Positions 7,751 to 16,085 of a stretch of DNA of 64,000 nt are shown piece by piece; within the stretch, counting starts at the first letter, position 1; the number at the start of each line of letters is the position of its first letter. The notes under the pieces are model-generated. The model did no database searches. It saw only the letters and a program-made list of their open reading frames with translations, and was not told the origin of the DNA. The DNA lies in NCBI GenBank assembly GCA_963829835.1, contig CAWHKC010000004.1, forward strand, positions 1,984,001 to 2,048,000, read 5' to 3'. The position numbers and the translations under genes are program-made. Origin of the DNA: Berkiella sp963829835. GTDB lineage: Bacteria; Pseudomonadota; Gammaproteobacteria; Berkiellales; Berkiellaceae.

Positions 7751-9382
7751 ATGGGAAGGGTTTTAAATAGTATTTATCAAATGTCATCATTAAGTCAGCT
7801 CCGAGCCTCGGTATTTCATGATTTAGCTCAAGAAATCATCAGCAGTATTTCTGAAAATCGCGATGCATATCAAGAGCGTTTAGATTATCCCAAGATACAG
7901 CATTTAAAAGCTCTTATTGAAAAAGAAATTGACCCAGATGAAAACTCATTACAGCAAAGGATTCTCAGGCTCTATTCTGTTCTATTTCAGGAATCACCAT
8001 TAATTGAACCACAAGATATTCAAGCATATGTTGATTTGCTTTTGCCTGATCCTATCTTAGAGTTGAAAAATTTAAAATATTTGCTAATTCATGGGGATGT
8101 TCGTGAACCATTTTTTACTGAGATCCTTAAAAAATATATTCCACAATTAATAAAAACTAATCCATTACCTTTAGTAATCCAAGAGCTAGTTGAAGTTCTT
8201 ACGGCTTCTCAAATTCCCTTTATTGGCAAAAATGATGTTAAGATATTTGTGGATTCATTAATAAAAAGCTCATCAGTTAATACTACACAATTAGATATTT
8301 CACAGGCAATTTTAGACTATGCTTTAACACAGGGAAATGGTGTGGTAATTCAATATATGAAGGATAATTACCCACAATTTCTGGAAAATTATATGGAAAA
8401 AGCAAATGAAAATAATAAGTCAATTTTAAAAAAGTATCTTGACTATGTAAATAGAGGAGATCCCACCAATAGCGCTAGCGTGTTATTTCAATTTTCAAAT
8501 GGTCTTGGAAAAATCGAGTATGATGGTGGTCTCTTAACGTTTGCACAAATACATGAAAGAAAAATCAAGGATCAATATGATTTTAATCCAACATTGTTAA
8601 AAGAAGATGAATATAATCAGTATTTTAAGGCTATACAAGATTGTGACGGCCCTTTAACGGAATATTTCGCAGTGACAGGCTTGCATTGGATATCAGGTGT
8701 GATTCACAAAGATAGCAAGGGTACAGTAAGCTTATTGATAGTTGACCCTCTTGGATTTGATAAAGATGGGGATATTTTTACCGAGACAGAAGATATCATT
8801 AAGGATGCAAAAACTATTTTTAGTCAAAATAAATTGAAAATATATTTCGATGGTACCAGGCGCCAGAATGATAAAGTAGCCTGTTCTGTTATTGCAATAG
8901 ATGACTTGCAACATTTATACACAACTGAAAAAAATTGGCAAAAGCAACATTTTAATGAGAACCTTTTTAGCTTTTTAAGAAATAATAAGATACATAAACG
9001 TAAATTTACAGATAGTGATAATGACCACTTTACACTCAACTTGACAACCTTGCCCTTAACATTAATGCGCACCATGCAGTCAAGAAGATTAGAAGAAGTG
9101 ATCATTCCATCGCGCAAAGGTAAAGAACCGGAGATCATCAATAAAAGGGGAGAAACGGCAGCGCAATCAAGTAGTAGGAGCTTTATTTTCAATTTAAAAG
9201 CAAATAAAAAACAAAATATGCGATTAGTAGAAAAATTTCAAAAAATGCGACAATATAATCAACAGTATTTATTAACGACTGACTCAAAAAAGATCCATGA
9301 GACGATTAAGCTTTTCACATTAGAGCATTTCATTCAAAGAATACAACTCAAACCCACAATGATTTCTGATATACAGCCCTGA
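7751..9382 (+). CDS. Putative effector with YopJ-like (clan CE) catalytic pattern
   Basis: The 543-residue protein has no obvious overall homologue, but residues 312-378 carry the spacing of YopJ/Ulp1-type cysteine enzymes. His312 is followed by Asp332 in a hydrophobic strand (LLIVDPLG). Gln372 then precedes Cys378 by six residues (Q-N-D-K-V-A-C). In YopJ the catalytic His, Glu and Cys are spaced about 19 and 44 residues apart; here 20 and 46. YopJ proteins acetylate host kinases, while Ulp1 relatives cleave ubiquitin-like proteins; which applies is unknown. The N-terminal 290 residues are helical. GAGG lies 9 bases before the ATG. There is no signal peptide, as expected for a type III or IV effector. 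Confidence 0.6.
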   Translation: MGRVLNSIYQMSSLSQLRASVFHDLAQEIISSISENRDAYQERLDYPKIQHLKALIEKEIDPDENSLQQRILRLYSVLFQESPLIEPQDIQAYVDLLLPDPILELKNLKYLLIHGDVREPFFTEILKKYIPQLIKTNPLPLVIQELVEVLTASQIPFIGKNDVKIFVDSLIKSSSVNTTQLDISQAILDYALTQGNGVVIQYMKDNYPQFLENYMEKANENNKSILKKYLDYVNRGDPTNSASVLFQFSNGLGKIEYDGGLLTFAQIHERKIKDQYDFNPTLLKEDEYNQYFKAIQDCDGPLTEYFAVTGLHWISGVIHKDSKGTVSLLIVDPLGFDKDGDIFTETEDIIKDAKTIFSQNKLKIYFDGTRRQNDKVACSVIAIDDLQHLYTTEKNWQKQHFNENLFSFLRNNKIHKRKFTDSDNDHFTLNLTTLPLTLMRTMQSRRLEEVIIPSRKGKEPEIINKRGETAAQSSSRSFIFNLKANKKQNMRLVEKFQKMRQYNQQYLLTTDSKKIHETIKLFTLEHFIQRIQLKPTMISDIQP

Positions 9383-9481
9383 CTTTAATTTAAAACGACA
9401 GCAGGAAGCATATGATACAATATACTTGCAACTTGATAAGTTTGTTCCCTAATTAGTAAGTTCAGGAGCGTATCGTATATA

Positions 9482-9490
9482 AGGACATCC
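9482..9490. repeat. AGGACATCC REP-like core
   Basis: This is an isolated copy of the 9-base core found next to the REP-associated transposase gene. It lies in the 207-base gap between the YopJ-like gene and the aldehyde dehydrogenase gene. Confidence 0.4.
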
Positions 9491-9589
9491 ATTACTTGCT
9501 CTTCAGTATAACCTCATTAGGTATTCATTCTTAAAAAATTGAATTAAACTGCTTATTCTATCCTCATCGTATTTGGAGTTGACTGTTTA

Positions 9590-11041
9590 ATGACTAATTT
9601 AACTAATACAAATTTATTAAAAAAGCAGGCCTACATTAATGGTAAGTGGGTACCAGCAAACAGTGGAAAAACTTTTACGGTGTTCAACCCATTTGATGGC
9701 AGCGAATTAGCTAGCATAGCTGATTTAGGAGTGAGTGAAACGCAACAAGCTGTTCAAGCAGCATATAACGCTTTGCCTGCATGGCGCGCCAAAACAGCGC
9801 GCGAACGTTCGGATATGTTAAAGAAATGGGCGCAATTAGTACAAAAGAATTTTTTAGATAATGCGACTTTGCTCAGTCTTGAGCAAGGCAAACCTATCGA
9901 GCAAGCTAAATCTGAAATTAGCTATGCCATCACTTTTCTTGAATGGTATGCCAATGCAGCACTCTATATTCATGGACAAACCTTGCAACAACCTTCACCT
10001 AATACAAGGCTATTTACTGTTAAGGAGCCGATTGGTGTAGTGGCTGCGATAGCACCTTGGAATTTTCCAGCGACCCTTTGTATTCAAAAATGTGCGCCAG
10101 CGATTGCTGCTGGGTGTACGGTAGTGTTTAAACCCGCGCAAGATACGCCATTAACTGCATTAGCTTTAGCGCAACTTGCCGAAGAAGCAGGTATTCCACA
10201 GGGTGTTTTTAATGTCATTACCTGTGAAAAACCTGAAGAAGTTGGTTATGAACTTACTAATCACCCCTTGGTACGCAAACTCACCTTTACCGGTTCAACT
10301 GCTGTTGGCAAGAGGCTTGCAAGCCAAGCCAGTGGCAATGTAAAAAAATTATGTATGGAATTAGGTGGCAATTGCCCATTGATTATTTTTAATGATGCGG
10401 ACATAGAAGCCGCCGTCAACCAAGCCTTTGGTTTAAAATTCTTCAATAGTGGTCAAGTTTGTAATAATGTAAATCGTTTCTTAGTTCAAGATTCAGTTTA
10501 TGATCAGGTGGTCGAAAAATTTTATGCAAAAGCAAAAGAGCTGAAGGTTGGCTCAGGACTTGATCCTAATTCCAATATTGGGCCATTAATTAATGGAAAC
10601 GCGATCAAAAAAATAGAGCGCCTAGTTCAAGATGCGCTCAGTAAAGGGGCAACGCTTAAGCTGGGTGGTAAATTAAATGCAAAAAGTAAATTATGTTATG
10701 AACCCACCATCCTAACTGAAATGCCCACCAGTGCGTTGATGTATCATGAAGAAATTTTTGGGCCTGTGGCACCTTTTTACCGTTTTAAAACTGAAAACGA
10801 AGCCATTGAAATGGCAAATGATACGGAATTTGGGCTCGCGGCATATGTGTTTACAAGTGATCAAAAACGATTATGGCACTTTAGCAATGTCTTAGAAGCA
10901 GGTTCTGTTGGCATGAACACCACCAACATTTTTTCAGAACTGGCGCCTTTTGGCGGATTCAAATCCTCTGGCATTGGGAGGGAAGGTGGTTTGGGAAGTA
11001 TTGAGAGTTATTGTGAAGTAAAAACATTAGCTCTAGAGTAA
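9590..11041 (+). CDS. gabD: NAD(P)-dependent succinate-semialdehyde dehydrogenase
   Basis: This aldehyde dehydrogenase oxidises an aldehyde to the acid, most likely succinate semialdehyde to succinate in the GABA shunt. Catalytic landmarks are all present: Asn158 in PWNFP, the cofactor-binding FTGST at 233-237, general base Glu257 in MELGG, and nucleophile Cys291 in SGQVC. The C-terminal PFGGFKSSGIGREGG is typical of the GabD/SSADH group. The length of 483 residues matches GabD. No gabT or transporter lies nearby, so the exact substrate is inferred from overall resemblance. Upstream is a short gap with a REP core; downstream is a hairpin before a convergent gene. Confidence 0.88.
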   Translation: MTNLTNTNLLKKQAYINGKWVPANSGKTFTVFNPFDGSELASIADLGVSETQQAVQAAYNALPAWRAKTARERSDMLKKWAQLVQKNFLDNATLLSLEQGKPIEQAKSEISYAITFLEWYANAALYIHGQTLQQPSPNTRLFTVKEPIGVVAAIAPWNFPATLCIQKCAPAIAAGCTVVFKPAQDTPLTALALAQLAEEAGIPQGVFNVITCEKPEEVGYELTNHPLVRKLTFTGSTAVGKRLASQASGNVKKLCMELGGNCPLIIFNDADIEAAVNQAFGLKFFNSGQVCNNVNRFLVQDSVYDQVVEKFYAKAKELKVGSGLDPNSNIGPLINGNAIKKIERLVQDALSKGATLKLGGKLNAKSKLCYEPTILTEMPTSALMYHEEIFGPVAPFYRFKTENEAIEMANDTEFGLAAYVFTSDQKRLWHFSNVLEAGSVGMNTTNIFSELAPFGGFKSSGIGREGGLGSIESYCEVKTLALE

Positions 11042-11050
11042 GAATACGCA

Positions 11051-11077
11051 CGGCATCCAGATTGTCTCTGGGTGCCG
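11051..11077. terminator. Hairpin between convergent genes
   Basis: CGGCATCCAGA-TTGTC-TCTGGGTGCCG forms an 11-bp stem with one G-T pair, 10 bases after the gabD stop and before the convergent gene ending at 11102. No T-run follows, so termination is likely by position but not certain. Confidence 0.45.
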
Positions 11078-11101
11078 GGCAAGATGGAACGCAATAACTT
11101 G

Positions 11102-11551
11102 TTATTTAGGTCCTTTCTTTTTATTAGCCATAGCATCTAATACATTATCGAGTTGTTCGATGGAGCGCTTTCCTACCGCTAACAAAGCTTGAGGCACTGT
11201 TGTTGGTAGGCTAGGAACCAGAACATATGGTTCGGCTAACAATTCATATTTTTCATTATGGGTAACTAATCTTGCTTGTGAGAATCCTGATTTTTGAGCT
11301 TCATGTGTAAAGCGTGATAAAGCCTCAAATTCAATATCATTACCTCTGTCAATATCAGGGTGATGAGCTGTAACACGAAATAGCTCAATATTTTGACAAC
11401 TGGGAACATGATGCACAGCCATTTGTTTAGTGACTGAAAATTTCACTAAAGAGATTTGAGATTTTGAAGAAAAAGAACGAGAGGGTACCTGATTTTGACT
11501 AACATGCCTATGGCTCGCTTGAGCTCGATGTGCTGCAAATGCTCTTAACAT
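11102..11551 (-). CDS. Orphan hypothetical protein, 149 residues
   Basis: I do not recognise a family. The first 35 residues are rich in Ala, His, Ser and Arg (a basic leader with SRSFSSKSQ). The middle is a mixed alpha/beta stretch, and the last 35 residues are helical with a lysine-rich end (ANKKKGPK). AAAGGT lies 8 bases before the ATG at 11551, so the start is well supported. It has no membrane segment. It is convergent with gabD and separated from it by a hairpin. The basic tail resembles that of other orphan proteins in this window. Confidence 0.6.
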   Translation of the reverse strand: MLRAFAAHRAQASHRHVSQNQVPSRSFSSKSQISLVKFSVTKQMAVHHVPSCQNIELFRVTAHHPDIDRGNDIEFEALSRFTHEAQKSGFSQARLVTHNEKYELLAEPYVLVPSLPTTVPQALLAVGKRSIEQLDNVLDAMANKKKGPK

Positions 11552-12031
11552 AGAAATTACCTTTATTGATTACATAGCCAGCTAAAAACCGCATAGATTG
11601 TCAGTTATATTTTAAAAAGTCAAAGAATCAAAAGAACAAATTTGAATAAATAAATGGAAGGATTTTGGGATTCCCTATCTTTTTTTATGACTTGAGGGTA
11701 TGTCAAAGTTTATGTAGGATAAATCACTATCATAGTTATGTAACTTTATTTAAGATTTGGAATCGACTAACATGCCAGAGAAATCAGTGAGAAGGTAATA
11801 AGGACATCCATCAATATTTTTTAGAAGGATGTCCCCTTTAATCACTTATGGAAGTTTGCCAAATTAAAAAATGAAAAATTGCCAGGAATTTCCCGGTAAT
11901 GGTGAGTTTGCCTCCCTCCTAATCCTCTCTATATCTGCCCTTTAGCATTCTTTATCTTTTATTGATTCAATCTTATGCTTAAAAAAATTACCATTAACTT
12001 AATTTATTTATATGTTAGAAGGTATGTAGTA
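11552..12031. other. Intergenic region with a REP-type hairpin
   Basis: This gap between divergent genes holds a REP-like palindrome at 11802-11834 (listed separately) and otherwise AT-rich sequence suited to two promoters. An in-frame ATG at 11975 lies here but has no ribosome binding site and would add 19 unconvincing residues to the gene at 12032. Confidence 0.4.
11802..11834. repeat. REP-type palindrome GGACATCC/GGATGTCC
   Basis: GGACATCC at 11802-11809 and its exact complement GGATGTCC at 11827-11834 can form an 8-bp hairpin with a 17-base AT-rich loop. The same core flanks the transposase gene at 12813. Paired inverted cores of this kind are what REP-associated transposases recognise. 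Confidence 0.7.
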
Positions 12032-12583
12032 ATGAGATATTCAACGATTTTAATTGGTGTGGGCTCAGCAGTATTAGGTGTAGCCGCCTATAGTTTGGGA
12101 GCAGGGGCTCTAGAATCAAGCATGCTGTGTGCAGTCTCATTCGCTGCTGGAAAACTTTTAACTGCAGGCGCGGTTAAATACACTGTTGCTTCTGCATTTG
12201 ACAAAGCAAAACAAAGCGACGCAGTCAGAGGGTTTCTCAACACTGGAGCTGGGAAGACCTTAGATAATCTACTCACAACTTCGCAAAAGGATGCATTAGA
12301 AGAGGTTTTAATGAAATCTCTAGAAGATACCATTCATCAAATGGATGATGGCACCATAAATTTCGCTGAAGATCTTAACAACCCTGTTGCAACATTGATT
12401 AATCCCTATATTCCCTTATTGGTTGGAAACATCCAAGCCCCCCTTTCTGCAGAGCAAAAAGCGAGTATTGCTAAGCATGTTCTTTATAAAGTATTACCAA
12501 GTTATGTTGACCTAGTTAAAGATAATGCGATTTCAAATGCTAAAAATTATGCGTTTAATTTCTTAACTTCCAAGCTAGCATAA
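12032..12583 (+). CDS. Orphan protein with N-terminal hydrophobic segment
   Basis: I do not recognise a family. The ATG at 12032 is preceded by AGAAGG at 9 bases. The N-terminus (about residues 4-50) is hydrophobic and rich in Ala and Gly, enough for one or two membrane helices or a helical membrane anchor. The rest (about 55-183) is soluble and helical, with many Leu, Asp and Lys residues and a regular pattern such as LDNLLTTSQKDALEEVL. There are no cysteine-based or nucleotide-binding motifs. It precedes the transposase region and follows a REP palindrome. Confidence 0.6.
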   Translation: MRYSTILIGVGSAVLGVAAYSLGAGALESSMLCAVSFAAGKLLTAGAVKYTVASAFDKAKQSDAVRGFLNTGAGKTLDNLLTTSQKDALEEVLMKSLEDTIHQMDDGTINFAEDLNNPVATLINPYIPLLVGNIQAPLSAEQKASIAKHVLYKVLPSYVDLVKDNAISNAKNYAFNFLTSKLA

Positions 12584-12617
12584 ATTCACACAAAGAATTT
12601 CCTTCTATAGAGTGATA

Positions 12618-12705
12618 AGGACATCCACGAATAGCTCTCACAGAGTAGCAACGAAATAAAGACATTAAATTAACTGAAAATTATGCATTTCTGCATATGA
12701 TATTT
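12618..12705. repeat. REP-associated repeat, copy B, upstream of the transposase
   Basis: This segment starts with AGGACATCC and runs through AATAAAGACATT and AACTGAAAAT to TTTCTGCA. It is about 100 bases before the transposase start and aligns with copy A at 3339-3425. Its position fits the usual REP flank of a REP-associated tyrosine transposase. Confidence 0.6.
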
Positions 12706-12812
12706 GTTGCAATAATCAATTCTTTTAGCGAAAATGAAAATGCATGCCGAATTAAACACAAAGAAATTCAATTGGGCATGTTAAGTAAATAGACATGGAA
12801 GTATGTAGTATC

Positions 12813-13820
12813 ATGACCATTTCGCGCGCACTTAAAATCGATTTAAATTTAACGCCTTACTATCATTGTATGTCACGTTGCGTTCGTCGCACCTATTTAT
12901 GTGGTCAGGATGATGAAACGGGCAAAGATTTTTCGCATAGAAAAGAGTGGATTGTTAAAAGAATTAAACAATTAAGTTCAATATTTGCTATCAAAATTTG
13001 CGCTTATGCTGTGATGAGCAATCATTATCATTTGGTATTGTTTATCAGCCAAACTGAAGCTAAATCTTGGGATGATAAGGAAGTTGTAGAGAGATGGAAG
13101 CGACTTTTTCCTGGAGAAGCTAAAAAGTTAGCAAATAAGGATTTAACAGAAGAGGAAGTTAAAGCTAAGCTTTCTTTGTGGCGCGAGCAGTTACTGAGCA
13201 TCAGTTGGTTTATGCGTTGTTTAAATGAACCTATTGCACGTTCATCAAATCATGAAGATAATTGCACTGGGCGGTTCTGGGAAGGGCGATTTAAGTCCCA
13301 AGCGCTGCTTGATGAGGGTGCGGTGTTATCAGCCATGGCCTATGTCGATTTAAATCCCATTCGCGCTAAAGTCGCTAATACACCTGAAGAGTCTGAATTT
13401 ACCTCTATCTATGAGCGGATTAACGAAATGGCTAAATCATTCAAAAAGAAGCCAACACAAGATATTGATGAGACTAAACAGCCTTCTAAGTTAATGTCTT
13501 TTGCCAGTGGTAAGAATCAAGAAAGTACTGGAGAACCAAAGATTGATTTTAGGCTTTCTGATTACCTAACGTTGATAGACACAACCGGAAGAATTTTGCG
13601 ACAAGATAAGCGAGGCTCAATTTCAGAAAATTTATCTCCAATCTTGTTCAGACTCAATCTTACAACACGAGGTTGGATGGATATGGTGAAAGGCTTAGAA
13701 AAGGGTTTCTTTCATGCTATAGGGCACGAATCAAAATTGCTTGCCTTTGGTGAAAGATATTTGAACCGTGGTCCGAAAGGCATGAGCGCAGCTAAGCGCT
13801 GCTATTTAAATGTAGCATAA
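12813..13820 (+). mobile_element. REP-associated tyrosine transposase (RAYT, IS200-like HUH enzyme)
   Basis: This is a single-domain HUH nuclease of the Transposase_17 group. These enzymes cut and join single-stranded DNA at REP hairpins through a tyrosine. The HUH motif is visible as SNHYHLVL (His71 and His73 from this start), the candidate catalytic Tyr177 lies in AMAYVDLNPIRA, and GRFWEGRFKSQ is characteristic. The start at 12813 gives the usual family N-terminus MTISRA; an ATG at 12795 adds six residues. The gene is full length (335 residues) and intact. It is bounded by GGATGTCC-type repeats on both sides (12618, 13975, 14036), and cores are scattered in the window. RAYTs are usually domesticated and single copy. 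Confidence 0.92.
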
Positions 13821-13936
13821 ATAAAATAGATATATCAAACTCACATTCAAACACGTCAAATATTTATTTTTAAAAAAATATTCAATACTGGTTTTCTTAT
13901 AAAGAAAAATCATTAGCATCATTTAATATTCCAAGT

Positions 13937-14053
13937 ATCCAATCTCAACTGGAAGTTCTTGTCACTAGTGTTTTGATGGATGTCCTGTTATGTAGCAATC
14001 CATTTTCAACTAGAAATTCATGTTGCAAGTTTTTAGATGGATGTCCTGTTATG
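13937..14053. repeat. Two tandem ~61-bp REP units downstream of the transposase
   Basis: Two direct copies start at 13937 and 13998, 61 bases apart. Each runs from ATCCA...TCAACT to the identical 18-mer GATGGATGTCCTGTTATG (13975-13992 and 14036-14053). The middles differ at several positions, so the duplication is not recent. They lie between the transposase gene and the convergent coiled-coil gene. Confidence 0.85.
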
Positions 14054-14060
14054 CTCACCT

Positions 14061-15626
14061 TCATAGTTTTCTTTTTTGTTTTGTATTATCAACTTTTGCC
14101 GATCTCCGCTGCTGTTGTGCGGTCGAAGCTTTTGCATGCAGATCTCTCTGAGTTAAAATAGGTTTTTTGGATGGGACTGTTGAAGTGTCATTATGATCCT
14201 CCAGAGGTTGAAAATAATCAATAAAAGCGTTTAAACGTGACTCTTCTGAGCGATGCCTATCGCGCTCATGCTGTTGTAAAACTTGAAGTGCTTCATATGA
14301 TTGCGCCCATCCTTCGTTTTTTTGGAGAAGCTTGTCATAATCATCTTCTAGCGTATGAAAGCTGCTTAACAAAGATTGGTAATGATCATGCCAATCGTGC
14401 CCGATTGCAATCGCTTCATCTGTTTGTTTATCGCTATGTTTTAGCATTTGCTCAATTTTCAATAATTGTTTCGCAAGTTCTTCTTTCTCCGATTGCAATC
14501 GTTGATTGTCTTTTTCTAAAAGTTGCGCATGAGAAGCAGATATTGAACAAACAGCACGTAGCTTTTTCAATTCCACATCTAGTTCCGCATTTTTTTTAAC
14601 ATCTTGATGATGGCGCTGTTCAAATAACGTATTAAACAGCTTTTGCACTGCAACTGAAAATGCACTTGGCATTTGTGCTTTTAGCGCCGCGATTTCTTTT
14701 TGACTTTCTTCATCGTTTGCAACAAGTACTCTTTTAGCAATTGCAAGTTGCCTACTTATTTCCTCGTAATTTCGTTTTAACGCTTCATGCTCTTTTTGGA
14801 GTGATAAAGCTTGTTCTTTTTCTTGAGCTAATGTTTTTTCTCTCTCTAGGACTAATGCTTGTTCTTTCTCTTGAGCTAATGTTTGTTCTTTCTCTTGGGC
14901 TAACCTTTGTTCTTTCTCTTGGGCTAACCTTTGTTCTTTCTCTTGAGTTAAGACTTGTACCTTTGTCTCTAGTTCTTGAGCTTGGCGTGATAAAATTTGA
15001 TTATCTTGAGTCAATTGTGCCACTTGTTCTGCGGCTGATTGTACTGAAGCTTGTAATTCTTGATTTTGAGTGGTTAATTCCTTAACTTTACTATCCAATT
15101 GTGGTTGATTTAAGCGGTGTTGAAGTTTGCCGATATAAGACCACCGCCTATTAATAGCAGCTTTTAGTAAATGTCTTTGACGGTTCTTATTTCTATCATT
15201 TCCATGGGCATTGATTTCTTCTTTAAGTTTTGTAATTTCAGCTTTGCAACATTCGATTTTTGCTGGGATTTCCTCTAATGGAATGTCTTCGCATATGAGT
15301 TTTGTTTTCTTATTTAGAACTCTAAAGGCTATATTATTTTTTGACGTGGCAGATTGTAATACTGGATTTTTCAATGGTTGAGAGTCTTGTGACATATCAC
15401 CGACTGAGACATCTTCTTCATCTTCAGGTTCATGGGAGCAGTTAAGCGTTGAGCCGATCACTCCTACATCAAATAAAGGTGGTAATGCCGTAGATGTTAA
15501 GAATTCATCACCAGTTGAAGTATTAAGTGCTCCCACAAAAAATCGGATATTTTCCGCATCGATATCATTCGATGGGTTATTTTGCGAAACACGAAGACTG
15601 TTAACCTCTGGCCCGGAACTCGACAT
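14061..15626 (-). CDS. Long coiled-coil protein with octapeptide repeat
   Basis: The first 100 residues are acidic and disordered-looking. Residues about 125-480 are nearly continuous coiled coil. At about 218-275 an 8-residue unit close to LAQEKEQx repeats about seven times, encoded by a 24-bp period. Just before the coil, about 145-170, lies a basic stretch (NRQRHLLKAAINRRW) that runs into leucines every seven residues, reminiscent of a bZIP DNA-binding region. The C-terminus is basic (TKQKRKL). AGGTG lies just before the ATG at 15626. I cannot assign a function. Structural, scaffold or host-directed roles are possible, and the bZIP resemblance is only suggestive. Confidence 0.7.
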   Translation of the reverse strand: MSSSGPEVNSLRVSQNNPSNDIDAENIRFFVGALNTSTGDEFLTSTALPPLFDVGVIGSTLNCSHEPEDEEDVSVGDMSQDSQPLKNPVLQSATSKNNIAFRVLNKKTKLICEDIPLEEIPAKIECCKAEITKLKEEINAHGNDRNKNRQRHLLKAAINRRWSYIGKLQHRLNQPQLDSKVKELTTQNQELQASVQSAAEQVAQLTQDNQILSRQAQELETKVQVLTQEKEQRLAQEKEQRLAQEKEQTLAQEKEQALVLEREKTLAQEKEQALSLQKEHEALKRNYEEISRQLAIAKRVLVANDEESQKEIAALKAQMPSAFSVAVQKLFNTLFEQRHHQDVKKNAELDVELKKLRAVCSISASHAQLLEKDNQRLQSEKEELAKQLLKIEQMLKHSDKQTDEAIAIGHDWHDHYQSLLSSFHTLEDDYDKLLQKNEGWAQSYEALQVLQQHERDRHRSEESRLNAFIDYFQPLEDHNDTSTVPSKKPILTQRDLHAKASTAQQQRRSAKVDNTKQKRKL

Positions 15627-16085
15627 TCAACACCTATTGTTTAATTGAAGCACCCAGTAATATGAACAGAAATAACGATGAAATCAACTTTAATAGGGCC
15701 TTGCAACTTACCTGTATTCAATAGAAACACAATATAAAGTAAGCTATATAGCAAATGCATGGGACATGCTTCATTCGCGAATTTGCTCCAATACTTAGCC
15801 CACTATTATTAATGAAGGGCAGGGGAACTCTTTACCTTGCGCGGCGACAGCTCATGAGTGCAAACAAAATAATCAAACGATTGGTTTATCTGCTCAAAGA
15901 CATAAGAATAGCATCTTGTGACATGGTTGGGATTTCCAGCAGAATTTATCATTTGGCAGATTAAAAAACCCATATCTCCGACAAACGGTCATATCTAGGC
16001 GATAGCCTTTTCTTTTGGATAGCTCAAAATTAACGAGGGTTTGATACAATTTGGCTAAGTATTTTATTTACATTTGAGATTTGCA
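15627..16085. other. Intergenic region, nothing supported
   Basis: This gap lies between two divergent orphan genes and must hold their promoters. A 69-codon open frame at 15755-15964 has no ribosome binding site and an unconvincing sequence, so I do not call it. I see no repeats or RNA gene. Confidence 0.4.

Noticed and set aside
15755..15964. 69-codon open frame on the plus strand.
   Set aside because: No ribosome binding site, unusual composition and no neighbour coupling; it lies in a divergent promoter gap.
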